A stretch of DNA of 64,000 nt from Ianthella basta (taxonomy: Eukaryota > Porifera > Demospongiae > Verongiida > Ianthellidae): NCBI GenBank assembly GCA_964019415.1, contig OZ025884.1, positions 5,935,233-5,999,232 of the forward strand, in the 5' to 3' direction. The position numbers and the translations under genes were made by a program. The notes beneath the pieces were generated by a model. That model saw only the letters and a list, made by a program, of their open reading frames with translations, was not told the origin of the DNA and searched no databases. Below, piece by piece: positions 29,701-40,931 of the stretch. Positions within the stretch are counted from its first letter, which is position 1; the number at the start of each line of letters is the position of its first letter.

Positions 29701-30961
29701 ACTGGAAGTCTCACATGTGGCATCAAATTCAATTGAGCTTCACTTTCCAAAGAGTGACCATGTCAACATTACATTTCATGTTGAAGTAGACGGACGACAG
29801 TGGGCAGTCACATGAAGGGGAGTGTATACATTGTGTCTGGTTTGGCAAGTGACAGGTCACATACATTCGCAGTGACAGTCAGGTACGTATATAGAATGGA
29901 GTTCTTCAGAGAACATTTACTTATTATTAAGATTATTCATACACATCCATTCAGTGAGTCATGGTTTCATTCTTGCACATGCATACATCCATATTATGAA
30001 GCTGCACATATATATCCACAAAGCAAATACTTAATTATTGTGTAATGGCTGTACGTAACTATATATGTAATAATTATTTAGTATGTGCACCTGGCATAAT
30101 TATTAGGTTAGGTTATTTTGATTAAATGAAAAGACATCTAATTCTATGGTCAATATGATAAGTCTAAGTCTTTGAAAATCACAAGATTACATACTTACTT
30201 CAAAATTCATATTAACAATTTGTTGTATGGTAACTGCATTTGGTTTATGCACCTAGTTACATACTAGTACCATTCACAAGTGAGGTACTTCACACTTGGC
30301 GGGATAACTGTCAACTACTTCACAAACTTGATAAACAGATCTAGAGTATTTTAGGCACATAATACAACATCTTTGTCACTGCTGCTACTGATGCTGGTCT
30401 GGGGCTGTATGAAGTAATCATCACCACTACACTGCAGAGCCTAGAACTTTCTATTTCAGCTCCAGGTACTATTACATACATAGTATAATGAGCTTACAAA
30501 TTTTACCTACAGTACTGGCTATCTCCTTCATGACTGACGCTACCTCCCAACTCACTAATGCAGTTGCAGGGACTACGTATGGTATATTGTCATTTGCCAT
30601 CATTGTACTGGCAGTTGCTCTCATCATAATATTATGGTTAGGTTACCATACAAGCAATTACATACACTCCTTGGATGTGTAGATAATGCCACATGTACGA
30701 ATGAATGAGTGCAAGCATGACAGAAAATCACACACTCAAATAAACACTTACACAATGATAGCATGCAATTTGTCTTTTTCTATGGTCCCTTCTCCGTCCT
30801 CACTAAACAGCTGCATCTGCAGAAGGCATTGTCTCAATAGCAAGAAGCCTGTCAGTGAGACACCAGAACCAGTGACAATGAGTGAAGTGGAGAGGCATGC
30901 TGAAGAGTGCAATGAGCTGGGGCCAGTGTACTAGGAGATGGATGCTGAGTGCTGTGAAATG

Positions 30962-30998
30962 GATCCTTCCCTTGTGGTGATGCCACAAGGGAAGGATC
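30962..30998. repeat. Perfect 16-base-pair hairpin in tail relic
   Basis: GATCCTTCCCTTGTGG (30962-30977) is followed by a 5-base loop and CCACAAGGGAAGGATC (30983-30998). A copy with one stem change lies at 41152-41188 in the C-D spacer. It may form in RNA; no function is known to me. Confidence 0.6.
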
Positions 30999-31000
30999 AG

Positions 31001-31728
31001 AGTTGCTCTAGAGCTATTTCACTTTAATTATAGAATGTGTGTGACATTCATCAACTACTGAATACACCACACCATATGTGTGTGTGTATATTCTATATTC
31101 AAATTCAATTGCCTCTTGACTGGTTGTCCTTGGGTGTGAGGGCTTGAATGGTGCTTATTAGCCGTAGGGCTTTGATAGAGGGAGCTTTGTGTCAGACTGA
31201 GGGATGTAGGCATTGGGGCGGGGCTCTCAACAGTCCCATCAGGGAGAGTGAAATCAGATCATCCAGTAGAGAAGTCCGAGAAGAGAGATTCCTATACCGA
31301 TGCATAACTAACAGGAGATAAGCAGTTGCACAACTTGCAATAGTACACCAGACGTGTATAATTGTATTCATATTAACTGTTTGCTATATTCAATACCCAT
31401 GTATGTACAATGGCAAATGCCGTCACAACATAACTGTATAGCAAACAACTAGTGCTGCTAATCTCATAATAATAACTAAACCTTAAAGCTAACAAAATTT
31501 AGGCTCACTCACAAAAACAAACTTACCAACTTGAGCCATCAGTATTGTTGATGTCAAGCTGGAAATGCAAACAATGAGTACAATGTCATGCATAAGCAAA
31601 TCAGTACACTCACCGGTGAGCAATGTGGTGGTGCTTGCAATGAATCTGATTATGTGACGTTTCCGGTCCTGTAATATATAAGAGATTAGTCCACTGATAG
31701 CTAATCAGTTTGTCTGCTGGGTAACCTG
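31001..31728. other. Spacer before gene C: second broken minus-strand segment and candidate antisense exons
   Basis: About 31120-31270 is another copy of the minus-strand segment with a piece deleted. On the minus strand, 31614-31668 (55 bases) is bordered by TTACAG and GTGAGT, and 31527-31558 (32 bases, containing ATGGCTCAAGTTG) by TTTCCAG and GTAAGT. The matching sequence before D (about 42525-42705) keeps the second exon's borders but has lost the first donor. These may be 5' exons of a divergent transcript sharing the promoter region of C. Otherwise AT-rich with no gene seen. Confidence 0.35.
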
Positions 31729-34700
31729 ATGGGAGTCTCTGTTGCCCTGTGTCTGCAGGTTGCAGTGGTCATCCTGACTGCCAAGCTGGTTGTAACTCAG
31801 GACACTTCCACGCAGGGTGGGGGATGGAGCACAGTGTAAAACCCTTGTTCATGTACATTTTCTATGCAATTTCTTATGCTACTTGGACCTATCATAGTAC
31901 TAGAATTTGTTATGCCATTCTATCTCATTCAGCACCATTCTTGATTGGCATATGTATTCAATGCAGATTGGACCATCCGGATAGTCAATGGAGGAAACAG
32001 TTCCAGCTCCCTCTCTGGTCGTGTAGAGGTCTTGTTGGATGGAGAGTGGGGTACAGTCTGTGGGGACTCCTGGAATCTTACAGAGGCTAGTGTAGTCTGT
32101 CGCCAGCTGGGGTTTCCTTTTGCCAAGTTAGCAGGTGCAGGCTACTACGGTCCAGGAAGAGGTTCAATCTGGTTGACCAATGTGTCCTGCAGTGGTGAGG
32201 AGCAAGAGATGATGAGGTGCTCTTACCACAAAGCTCAAGGTCCACTGGAGAACTGTGATCATTATGATGACATTGGAGTGATATGTTACATGGGTGAGTT
32301 GAGTGTGGTGCTTGATCACAGTTATGCACATAGGACTGTTACGTATTCAGAAGGTGAGCAACAATGTAAAGGTAGAATGCAATACAGGTGGAATTGGGAT
32401 ACAGGTAATGGGGACCAGTCAGTGGCTAGCTATTTCACAAGCAAAGACACTTTGTCATGATTTGCTTGCATTGGCTCATAACAATGTGTACCTGGCTCTA
32501 CAGCAGCACCAGATAGTTTCACATAATAATTCAATTGGACGGTCGCTATGAAAATGTTTACAGTAAGCGCTTGGCTTTCAAATGCCTACAGGTGCACACT
32601 TGTGTAGGATTGATTGGCTGTGCTTTCTGTTCTAAATTCCAACTAGTCGTTGTAAAATAAATACACATACATAGCTAACATGGCCCCTTGGGCACTCAGC
32701 CTGTTTAGCAAACAGCTGAGTCTGTTTAATGTGAAATTTTAGTTTCTGCTCTTAGTCAAGCCATTAGCCCCTACTTCTCCTCATCACATGGGGGTTAAAA
32801 TATTGGGTCTAGCATCTGTTGTCATTTTGACACCACCCCCACACAATGACGAGATGTTCAGTCTAGCTAACAGTTATATACTATCTACTCTGAAATAGTG
32901 TGAGTATATGCGGTTGCACCCTCAAGATCTCATCTGTACTCTTGCCTGTATGTGTACATGACAGCATGAGTCGGTAATGAAATCATATTGCTATAATAAT
33001 ACCTCACATAGCAACACTTGCTGCACTGGTGCATATACTGATCATCTGTGCATACAGTACATAGGGTATGTATGATTTTAAGAAAGCTGTTCAAAATCTT
33101 TCTCACTGATGTATTTGATAGCTGTACCTCTGAATACGTACAAGGCCCCCTTACACATATATAGACAATTCAGTGCATATATACAGTACACTCACCTCCA
33201 TATCACACTGTACATTGCATCATTGAGCATCTCAAACATGTATATGCCTTCATACACATAGCACACCTTATCCACATGTCTCTTCCAGATGACATAAGAC
33301 TGGTTGGTGGTCACATGAGTGAACTGTCATACAACGGGACAGTGGAGGTGTACCGTGAGAATAGGTGGATTGGTGTGTGTGGTGACAGTGACTGGGATGT
33401 GGCAGATGCTCTAGTGGTCTGTGCCAGGCTGGGCTGCAACCAGGCTCGTGTGCTAACATGGAGTACCTCCAGTGTGTATTCAAGATGGATGTCTGCAGTG
33501 AGATGTATGGGGAATGAGCTGTCTTTGCAGAACTGCCCACACCAAACAGGCTATACCTACTGCAGTCCTGCCGGGGTAGAGTGTGTAATTAGTGAGTACA
33601 CGCACACTGCATGCAGCAATAGTCATCTGAGTACACATGTTATTGTGCGGTTGTATCATTCCTCTTCACTTTCAACCAATCTAACAAAGGAATAATAAAA
33701 ACTGATAAACTCCAAGCATTCCTTCTGCAGTGTACACAACACTGAACTGCACTACATTTGACTAGTATAGAACAGTGTATGGGTATGCTTCTGATGTGTA
33801 GTTTCATGTGAGTTGTTTGAATTCACACAGATAATGTGAGACTTGCCAATGGTATTAACAGTGGTACTTACTATTCTGGAAGAGTTGAAGTGGCTGTGAA
33901 TGGAGAATGGGGAACAGTTTGTGATTACAGCTGGAGCACAAATGATGCTGCTGTTGTATGCAGACAGCTTGGGTACCCAATGGTAGAGGGTGTCTACCAC
34001 TACTCTCACTTTGGTCAAGGAAGTGGTAGAATTTGGATTTCTGATCTGCGGTGCAGTGGCGAAGAAGAAAGTCTCTTTAACTGTTGGCACAGAGGCATTG
34101 GACAACCCTACTGTAGTCACTATTACGATGTTGGAGTGGCCTGTGCTCGTGGTAAGGGATTGTCTTAAGCTTGTTATGTAAAATGTGTTATATTCAATAC
34201 AAGAGACAGCTACTACAGGTCCATTGTTAGCATTGTGTATTCTAACAATGAGTTGCATGTTATACACAGTTAGCATGGTATAATTATACTGTATCCAACT
34301 AGCACACTGCAGCTGCTACAGGTATGCACTATTCAGTGCATTCACTGAATTGAAATTTAAATTACTAATACTAAATTATACTATTTACTATTCATTATTC
34401 AGTGCATTCACTGAATAGCGAATTCCATTCATACATTTCTAGCACATCGCAGGCTATAGCTAATTCTCGGCTTCGCTTGTGCTTGATTTTTGATGCACAC
34501 AACCCATTGCATGTTGACAAAGGGGTTAGTTTTCCAAATACCAGCTTGATCCAACAGGTTTGAACGTTGTGGCAATGTTTCAAACCTTGTTGGATCAAGC
34601 TGGTGTATGGAGAACTAACACCTTTTTCATGCCTACATGCACCAGCTGAGAAGCCCTCACTCCATTGCATGTTGTACAGAAACTATCAGATTGGTGAATG

Positions 34701-37700
34701 GCGCAAATAACTACACAGGACGGATAGAAGTGTTCATTAATGGACAGTGGGGCACAGTGTGTGACGATGGATGGGATTTTAATGATGCTCATGTCATCTG
34801 CCGTCAACTGGGATACCTCGGTGCAAGGAGAACTCACTGCTGTGCACAGTATGGCCAAGGTGTCGGGCCAATGCTTCAACTGAGCTGTCATGGATATGAA
34901 GAGTCTTTCTATGAGTGTCCCCAGGTTGTATCACCTTCTGGATGTAACCATTATGAAGATGCAGGAGTGGAATGCTACATCGGTATGTACTGACACTGGA
35001 GTGTAACTTAATTTTGGCACTCCTGCATAATAGTTGAGTCACCATCTTTCAGGGGTGTGTGGCACTTGGTTACAATTGGTGTTTCATCAATACATGTATA
35101 CAAAGCATGTATGCAGAATGAATTATCATGTGACTCACTGTCTACATAATGTAATTATTGTTTTGATGTGCACAGCATCAGGATCACACAACTGTGGGCA
35201 TAATGAAGATGCAGAACTTGTCTGTTCAAATGGTGGGCCTGCTGTGTAATTTAGCCAGAGGGCAAAAAACTATTATATGATCAATACAGTATTAGTCATT
35301 TCATGTACTGGTAATTTTATCTCTGCCATGTATTTACATCATTGAACTTAATAAAGATATATGAATACAGAATGGAAAAATTTACTTCCAGTTAGTACTC
35401 TCACACGTCCTCTGGCAATAGGTGAGCTGCGGTTGGTTGGTGGAGTGGAGTCTACCACTAGAAATACCCTCTCAGGACGTCTGGAAGTGTTCATCAATGG
35501 AGAATGGGGAACTGTGTGTGATGATGGCTGGGACATCAATGATGCCCATGTTGCTTGCAGAGAGCTAGGGTACTCGTATGCACAGTCCTATCAGTGCTGT
35601 TCTAGACTTGGCAGAGGCAGTGGACGAATCTGGTTGGATAATGTAGATTGCTCAGGAGGAGAAAATTCCTTATTGAATTGTTCTCACAATGGAATTGGAG
35701 TACTGCGGAGCTGTAGTCACTCAGAGGATGTTGGAGTGATCTGCTACCAGACATTAGCTACAGGTACATTGCATAAATGTAATGTATTCAAAAGTGTGAA
35801 GTACATACATTCATGTACTAAAATTGATTTTGTGACAGATACGGTGCGGTTGGTTGGTGGAGTGGAGACTGGCAATACCCTCTCAGGACGTCTGGAAGTG
35901 TTCATCAATGGAGAATGGGGCACTGTGTGTGATGATGGGTGGGACATCAATGATGCCCATGTTGCATGCAGAGAGCTAGGGTACTCATATGCACTGTCCT
36001 ATCAGTGCTGTGCTCAGTATGGTACAGGAAGTGGGCGAATCTGGTTGGATGGAGGAATGAGAAGGACCATAGGATCAACTCTTTGTAGTGGTCTGCTGTA
36101 TATCCATGGCTAATCGACAATTAATCATCAGGATTTATGCTAAGCTATAAATTATGAATCTTTAGAATGATCTTACTGTACATCAAGGCCAGAGGGCAAA
36201 AACTATTATATGATTATGGTGGATACAAGAGCAATCAACAATCCTGTCATCCAACAGTACAGCATACCAATGAAGTGCAAATCAGCTGTCTCTGGCTCTC
36301 CCATCATCACAGGATGTTTACGGAGGAAGGCAATCACTGGCTTCCCCCAAGCCTACTGATACACCATTTAACACTGGTGTGGCAGGCTAGTAGACATAAT
36401 ACCCTGCATGTGATTATCGCTCTTTCAATCCATATTGCTCATCTATTGCAGAGGCCAACTGCAAAGAACTAACACCTCAGCCATCCTATAAATGTTGATG
36501 GCATATAGTGATCTGCAAACTGTATACCTGCATGTGCATATTGTAGCTAACCTAAGAGTACTCACTGCCTTTTGCCTACACAGATGGTAAGCATCGACTG
36601 ATCAATGCAGATTCTAACACAAACACAAGTGGACGAGTAGAGGTGTCAGTTGATGGAGAATGGGGTACAGTGTGTGACAATAACTGGAACCTAGATGATG
36701 CGACTGTGGTGTGCCAACAGCTGGGATACAATGGTGCTTGGACTGCATACTACCAACCAGGAGAGGGTCTGGTCAAGGTTGAAGAGCCTCAATGCACTGG
36801 CAGGGAACCCACATTACTGGACTGTTGGACAGCACAGAGAAATGGAGGCAATTCATTGTGTAGCCATGGGAGAGATGTTGCTGTGGAGTGCATGACATCT
36901 ACATTATATGGTATGGCTGTACCATGCATGAAGCACTGCATTGCAGGTATACCCATCACATACACAAATGCTAATCAGAGCTTGTTTCGTGTCACATCTT
37001 GAATCGGCAGCACTTGAGGTTGTGTGTGTGACTACAGACTCAATTGTGCTCCACTTTCTGGTGAGATATAGTAGCACTACCTTCAATATCAGTGTGGATG
37101 GGCTGTATTGGGCCCAAACAATGAAAACCGTCTACACAATCTCTGGACTGGTAAGTGACAGGGAATACATCTTTACAGTGGATGTTATTCAGAGTGGAAG
37201 GATTGTGACAACACTGCATCAGTCTGCTCGAACACTACAGCTCAGTGAGTACTTCACCTTCCACCACTCACAATGCACCATCCACAGGCATTCACTCAAT
37301 ATTAATCACATACTATATAAGGATGCATCTTTATTCGTTGATCAAAGTGCACATTTGACGGATTGGTTAACAATATTTGTCCATTGACTCAGCCAAGATT
37401 ATGAAGTCTCCTATCCCACCAATGCATGCACTCTCTGTGCAGTTCCTCTCTGTGTCTCAGCACAAGCCATTGGGTCACACTCAATCAATGTGACCTGGAG
37501 TGTTGCTGAGGAGGATGCAGAAGGTGTCATCCACTATGAGGTCCAGTGGTCCCTGCTTGCTGCAGACAATGATGACAACATCACCACTACCACCATGACC
37601 ATCCAACAAGAAGGCAATGCCTCATCAGTCCTCATCACTGACCTCCTCCCTGCCATGGAGTACTCCATTCAAGTACGTGCCCTTGCAACAGCTGGATGGG

Positions 37701-40067
37701 GACAGTGGAGCCATCAAGCCAGAGCAAGGACAGGTCCAACTGGTATGCAGTAGCTTGCACACATACATACATTAATGTACATCACACATGCACATGCATA
37801 AGACCACCTCTTCCCTATCTGCCACAGTTCCGGGTGAAGTCAAAGATCTAGCTGTGAGTGACTCATCCACCATTCTCTAACTGTCACCTGGAACCCTCCA
37901 ACTGTCTACAGTGGGCCTATCACTATGTACAAGGTACATGCGTGTGTGGATGTGCATGTGTGCTGACCATCAAGCTAATTTACAGTATGTTACCATGTAG
38001 TGATGTCAGACCGTTAGTGCTTGCTAGTATTTATTACTGCCATATTGCAAGCTCTCAACTCTACAGCTTCTTCAAAATAACTGTTCCATGCTTGCTGATC
38101 AATTTTTATCAATACTTTCTATGTTCTTTCTGGTTTTGAGGCAGACCACTTTCAGCCTCCATCCTCCTGATGACGTTGGCCTGTTATGCAATGTAAAATG
38201 GCTGGAAGTGGGTCTGGGCTATGGCAGTCTCCACATCACCAAGCATATCCTACAGTGGTGCACACTATTCTGGCCACACTTGTGCATAAGTCATACAGGG
38301 TCCTGTCTGTCTACTACATGTACAGATCTAACGAGGCCTCCCCTTAATTTCTCCTCAGGTGTCACTCAGTACCACCACGGCCAGTGACTTGGTCAGTCAG
38401 GAGGTTCTTCTTGTTGGACTGGCTTTGAACTACACCTTCCATGGCCTGAGTGCAGGAACAGAGTACACCATCTCTGTCACTGCTGCAACTGATGCTGGTC
38501 TAGGACCACAAGCAACAATCACTGCTACTACAACCACACTAGAGAGCCTAGAGGTGGCCATTTCAGCTCCTGGTATGGTGCAAAATATAACATACTGTCT
38601 AATTCCATGTCAGATATGCACAGGCATTAATACATTACAGACATGTCAAGTCCGTTTACATAATGTGAACTTTGAGGTATTCACACCTTGAGGTGTGAAA
38701 TTCCTATGTTGCCGTGACTATGTCTTTGCTGCATGTGATGTGCGCGTTATTCGAGAGGAATGAGAAATCGAATGTCATATCTGTCGGTGGCAAGAAACAA
38801 AATTTAAGAGGACAAGAAGACGTATTGGTAAGAGGGAAACAGAGCTGATGTCTTTGTCATTCAGAAAGTTTGAAGGGATCGACGTTTCAAGCCTTTGTAC
38901 GCAGGAATCTTGCACTTCGAACTCGGAGTACGTTGAATGAAGTCATATGCCTGCTTCCGTTTTGTACTCCATATATGGTTTGTCACGGGAATGTCATGTG
39001 ATGTGCTTGGCAATTTCTTGACAATTTCTTGGCCAGATAAAGATTGAAATCATTAGTCCAGTGAATTTTCTAACTTTTCCATGAGGGATCATGCTTGCAC
39101 CTTTCCTATCTAGAGTTAGGCAACCCGAACCTTTTTAGATAAAGAAGTAGTCGTAGTTTTCTTGCTTTAAGTTCTCAGTAGATTGGTTGATCTACTAATC
39201 CCTCATGCAAACATTAGATAGTACTGTTACGCATCCAATGGTGCCATTCTCTACCTGCTGCACCCTTCCATCAATTTCTGCTATGCCGCTTACTGCTATT
39301 TCAGTGGCTTTGTAATTGTCGCTATAGCTCGATTTAACAAAGAATTATTAACAATGCTTATGCACAGAGTTATAGAAGGTTCCTGGGCTTTACTTTCGTA
39401 CTTGTCCTGCTCAGCCTGTAGGAGATATAAGCTAAAATACGAAGGTCAAAATTGGCCGCGCATTGCTTACATAGCCATGTCCCACATGCGTACCTCTTTA
39501 ATACAGTGCACATGCATTAATATATTACAGTTTATTATACATCTTTAATACAGTTTCAGTGTCTATGCTCAGCACACTGTCAGTGGCTGTCATTGTACTG
39601 GCAGTTGCACTCGGCATAAGGTGGGTAGTCATTGTACCACAGTGTCTGTATGGCACACAACACCCATATGTGTACATACAGTGAACAATACTTGAAGCTG
39701 CCCTCTCTTCTTTGCCTGTTTCTTCCTGAATTGCAGCTGTGTCTGCATCAGGCGTTGTGTCAAGCACAAGAAGGCTGTCAGCGAGACATTAGAACAAGTG
39801 AGAATGAGGGAAGTGGAGAAGAGTGCTGAAGAGTACATTGATGCTCCCGAAGGACAAGAATCGATATACGAGGAGCTTGATTCTGAGTACTGCGAGATGA
39901 ACCCTTCTTGTGTAGTAATGGCACCAGACAAGGCTGCTGCGGCCAACCACACAAGTAAGGACAGGTGTGGGTCACAGCAAAAGAAAACAATCAGACCCCA
40001 CATTCAGCAGCCAGGCACAGTTGAAGAGGACTGCTATGTGATTCCACAACCCGATATGCATACCTGA
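31729..40067 (+). CDS. Gene C: short SRCR-FN3 receptor with ITIM-like tail
   Basis: Signal exon 31729-31816 (MGVSVALCLQVAVVILTAKL). SRCR exons 31967-32293, 33289-33591, 33831-34151, 34680-34982, a 57-base mini-exon 35176-35232, 35422-35763, a cut-off exon from 35839, and 36584-36910. FN3-like 37011-37244, FN3 37443-37742, split FN3 37828-37933 with 38359-38572, transmembrane 39554-39620, tail 39737-40067. The array is shorter than in D or E because a deletion near 36050 joins the middle of one SRCR exon to the intron that follows the next-to-last SRCR domain. Exon 37828-37933 is 106 bases rather than 107, giving an early TAA at 37878-37880. Skipping the cut-off SRCR exon and the last FN3 pair would restore an open frame, since both are phase-neutral. 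So it is either a gene relying on exon skipping or one in early decay; the tail is fully open and unlike the others. Confidence 0.65.
31967..36910 (+). CDS. Gene C: SRCR exons
   Basis: Open SRCR exons are 31967-32293, 33289-33591, 33831-34151, 34680-34982, 35422-35763 and 36584-36910, each phase 1 at both ends. They match D exons 43036, 44372, 44943, 45711, 46298 and 48674 in order. 35422-35763 has a three-codon insertion (GVESTTRNT). The exon from 35839 is open to 36050 (GSGRIWLDG), then runs into intron-like sequence with no donor and ends at a stop at 36111-36113. Confidence 0.82.
34518..34630. mobile_element. Long near-perfect hairpin in SRCR3-4 intron of gene C
   Basis: Arms of about 50 bases, starting AAAGGGGTTAGT on the left and ending ACTAACACCTTT on the right, flank a loop of a few bases. 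The centre is CCAACAGGTTTGAACGTTG against CAATGTTTCAAACCTTGTTGG. Gene D has it at about 45557-45655 with a weaker outer stem. It is probably a small fold-back transposon; the transcript would form a long stem. Confidence 0.6.
35176..35232 (+). CDS. Gene C: 19-codon mini-exon
   Basis: This is a hybrid: the acceptor and first codons of the SRCR5-type exon (as 59351 in E) joined to the last codons of the SRCR6-type exon (as 60285 in E). It reads ASGSHNCGHNEDAELVCSN and keeps phase 1 at both ends, so it could be spliced in without a frame change. D has a similar 54-base exon with a different start. Whether it is used is unknown; it encodes only two cysteines, so it cannot fold as an SRCR domain. 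Confidence 0.45.
36130..36520. repeat. Decayed hammerhead-type repeat in gene C intron
   Basis: This is homologous to 21190-21640 and 48190-48610. Readable pieces are CAGTACAGCATACCAATGA, AAATCAGCTGTCTCTGGC and GAAGGCAATCACTGG. The ribozyme core and stem II are lost. Confidence 0.5.
37011..38572 (+). CDS. Gene C: short FN3 stalk, last pair frameshifted
   Basis: 37011-37244 is the FN3-like exon ([19 protein letters not shown]), 37443-37742 a normal 300-base FN3 exon, and 37828-37933 with 38359-38572 the split FN3. Near 37870 the sequence ACCATTCTC lacks one base compared with ACCACTTCTC in all paralogs, so the frame ends at once. Only two or three FN3-type domains remain, against seven in D and ten in A. 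Confidence 0.78.
38641..39530. mobile_element. Insertion flanked by 17-base repeats in gene C
   Basis: The intron before the transmembrane exon is about 980 bases here and under 100 bases in A, B and D. GCATTAATACATTACAG (38624-38640) and GCATTAATATATTACAG (39514-39530) flank the extra DNA, like a long target duplication with one change. The interior has no recognisable protein. A SINE- or LINE-type insertion fits the duplication length; family unknown. Confidence 0.5.
39554..40067 (+). CDS. Gene C: transmembrane exon and ITIM-like cytoplasmic tail
   Basis: The 67-base exon 39554-39620 encodes VSVSMLSTLSVAVIVLAVAL then GIR. The tail exon 39737-40067 starts CVCIRRCVKHKKAVSETLEQ and is about 110 residues long. 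It contains EEYIDA, SIYEEL (fits the ITIM rule S/I/V/L-x-Y-x-x-I/V/L), SEYCEM (YxxM, the known PI3-kinase p85 SH2 motif) and DCYVIP. Its end (YVIPQPDMHT) only distantly recalls YEFPEPATYT of A. The juxtamembrane KHKKxVSET is shared by all tails, so this tail diverged from the A/B/D type rather than arising anew. Confidence 0.82.
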
Positions 40068-40281
40068 TGGAAATCCACAATAACTTTTTGTGCATCCAAA
40101 TGCACATGTAAGCCGTGTGTACAGTAACATTTGAGAGCTACATACTGTAGTTCATCTAAAGTTAAGGCATACTGTGTGTATTAGGTAGGCCATACACAGT
40201 TAACAAAAGACATACAATGCACATCTTATGTTTATGTATCCTCGTGTGTGACACAATAACAACATCAAGTGTGTACTGAAA

Positions 40282-40485
40282 TCAAATGTCAATTGGTTTT
40301 GGGACTGGTTTCCTAATGTGTCTCATGGTGGCCCCTAGTTGTGAGGGCTTGAATGGTGCTTGTGAGCCGTAGGGCTTTGGTAGAGGGAGCTCTGTGTCAG
40401 ACTGAGGGATGTAGGCATTGGGGCGGGGCTCTGCCAAGGTGACAGTCCCATCAGGGAGAGTGAACTGGTCCTCTAGTACAGCAGT
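40282..40485 (-). CDS. Candidate minus-strand terminal exon behind gene C
   Basis: An open minus-strand segment with a TGCAG acceptor (40486-40490) and stop at 40282. It reads [20 protein letters not shown] and keeps [18 protein letters not shown]. It is one of the three copies with both acceptor and frame intact. Product unknown. Confidence 0.35.
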   Translation of the reverse strand, partial: TAVLEDQFTLPDGTVTLAEPRPNAYIPQSDTELPLPKPYGSQAPFKPSQLGATMRHIRKPVPKPIDI

Positions 40486-40603
40486 CTGCATGGAGAGAAG
40501 AAAGGTGGAGCGGAGAGCTAGGAGTGGAGTTTTGAGTAGAGGGAAAGGTAGGAGCTATAATATGTTTTTGAGCGAAAACATTCCCCTTAACATTTGCCTA
40601 TAG

Positions 40604-40931
40604 ATGGTAAGCTTCAACTAAGTAATTCAAGCTCTGTCACTGCTACTAGTGAGCGAGTAAAGGTGTCAGTTAATGGAGAATGGGATACAGTGTGTTAATG
40701 ACATTGCTTTGAACCTAGATGATGCAACTGTGGTGTGCCAACAGCTGGGATACGATGGTGCTTGGACTGCATACTACCAACCAGGAGAGGGTCTGGTCAA
40801 GGTTGAAGAGCCTCAATGCACTGGAGAGGAAAACACACTAATGGACCTTTGGACAGCACAGTCAAATGGTGACAGTGCATTCTGCAGCCATGGTAGAGAT
40901 GATGCTGTGGACTGCATCACATCATCATATG
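40604..40931 (+). pseudogene. Broken SRCR exon in C-D spacer
   Basis: It matches 28785-29108 but has an early TAA (near 40620) and frame changes; the last part still reads LDDATVVCQQLGYDGAWTAY. The acceptor is TATAG. Part of the same lost receptor as the relic unit between B and C. Confidence 0.7.

Larger units (their letters stand above)
28785..31000 (+). pseudogene. Decayed receptor unit between B and C
   Basis: Pieces in receptor order: an SRCR exon (28785-29108, one base gained near 29010 so the end is out of frame), an FN3-like exon (about 29696-29882) matching 1206-1439 but disrupted, the end of an FN3 second-half exon (about 30357-30464), a transmembrane exon (30564-30636, VAGTTYGILSFAIIVLAVAL) and a tail exon from 30811 (CICRRHCLNSKKPVSETPEP) that stops at 30932-30934. 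The tail, with ECCEMDPS after the stop, is related to that of gene C rather than A. No signal exon and no other SRCR exons remain. This is the remnant of a sixth receptor gene. Confidence 0.75.
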
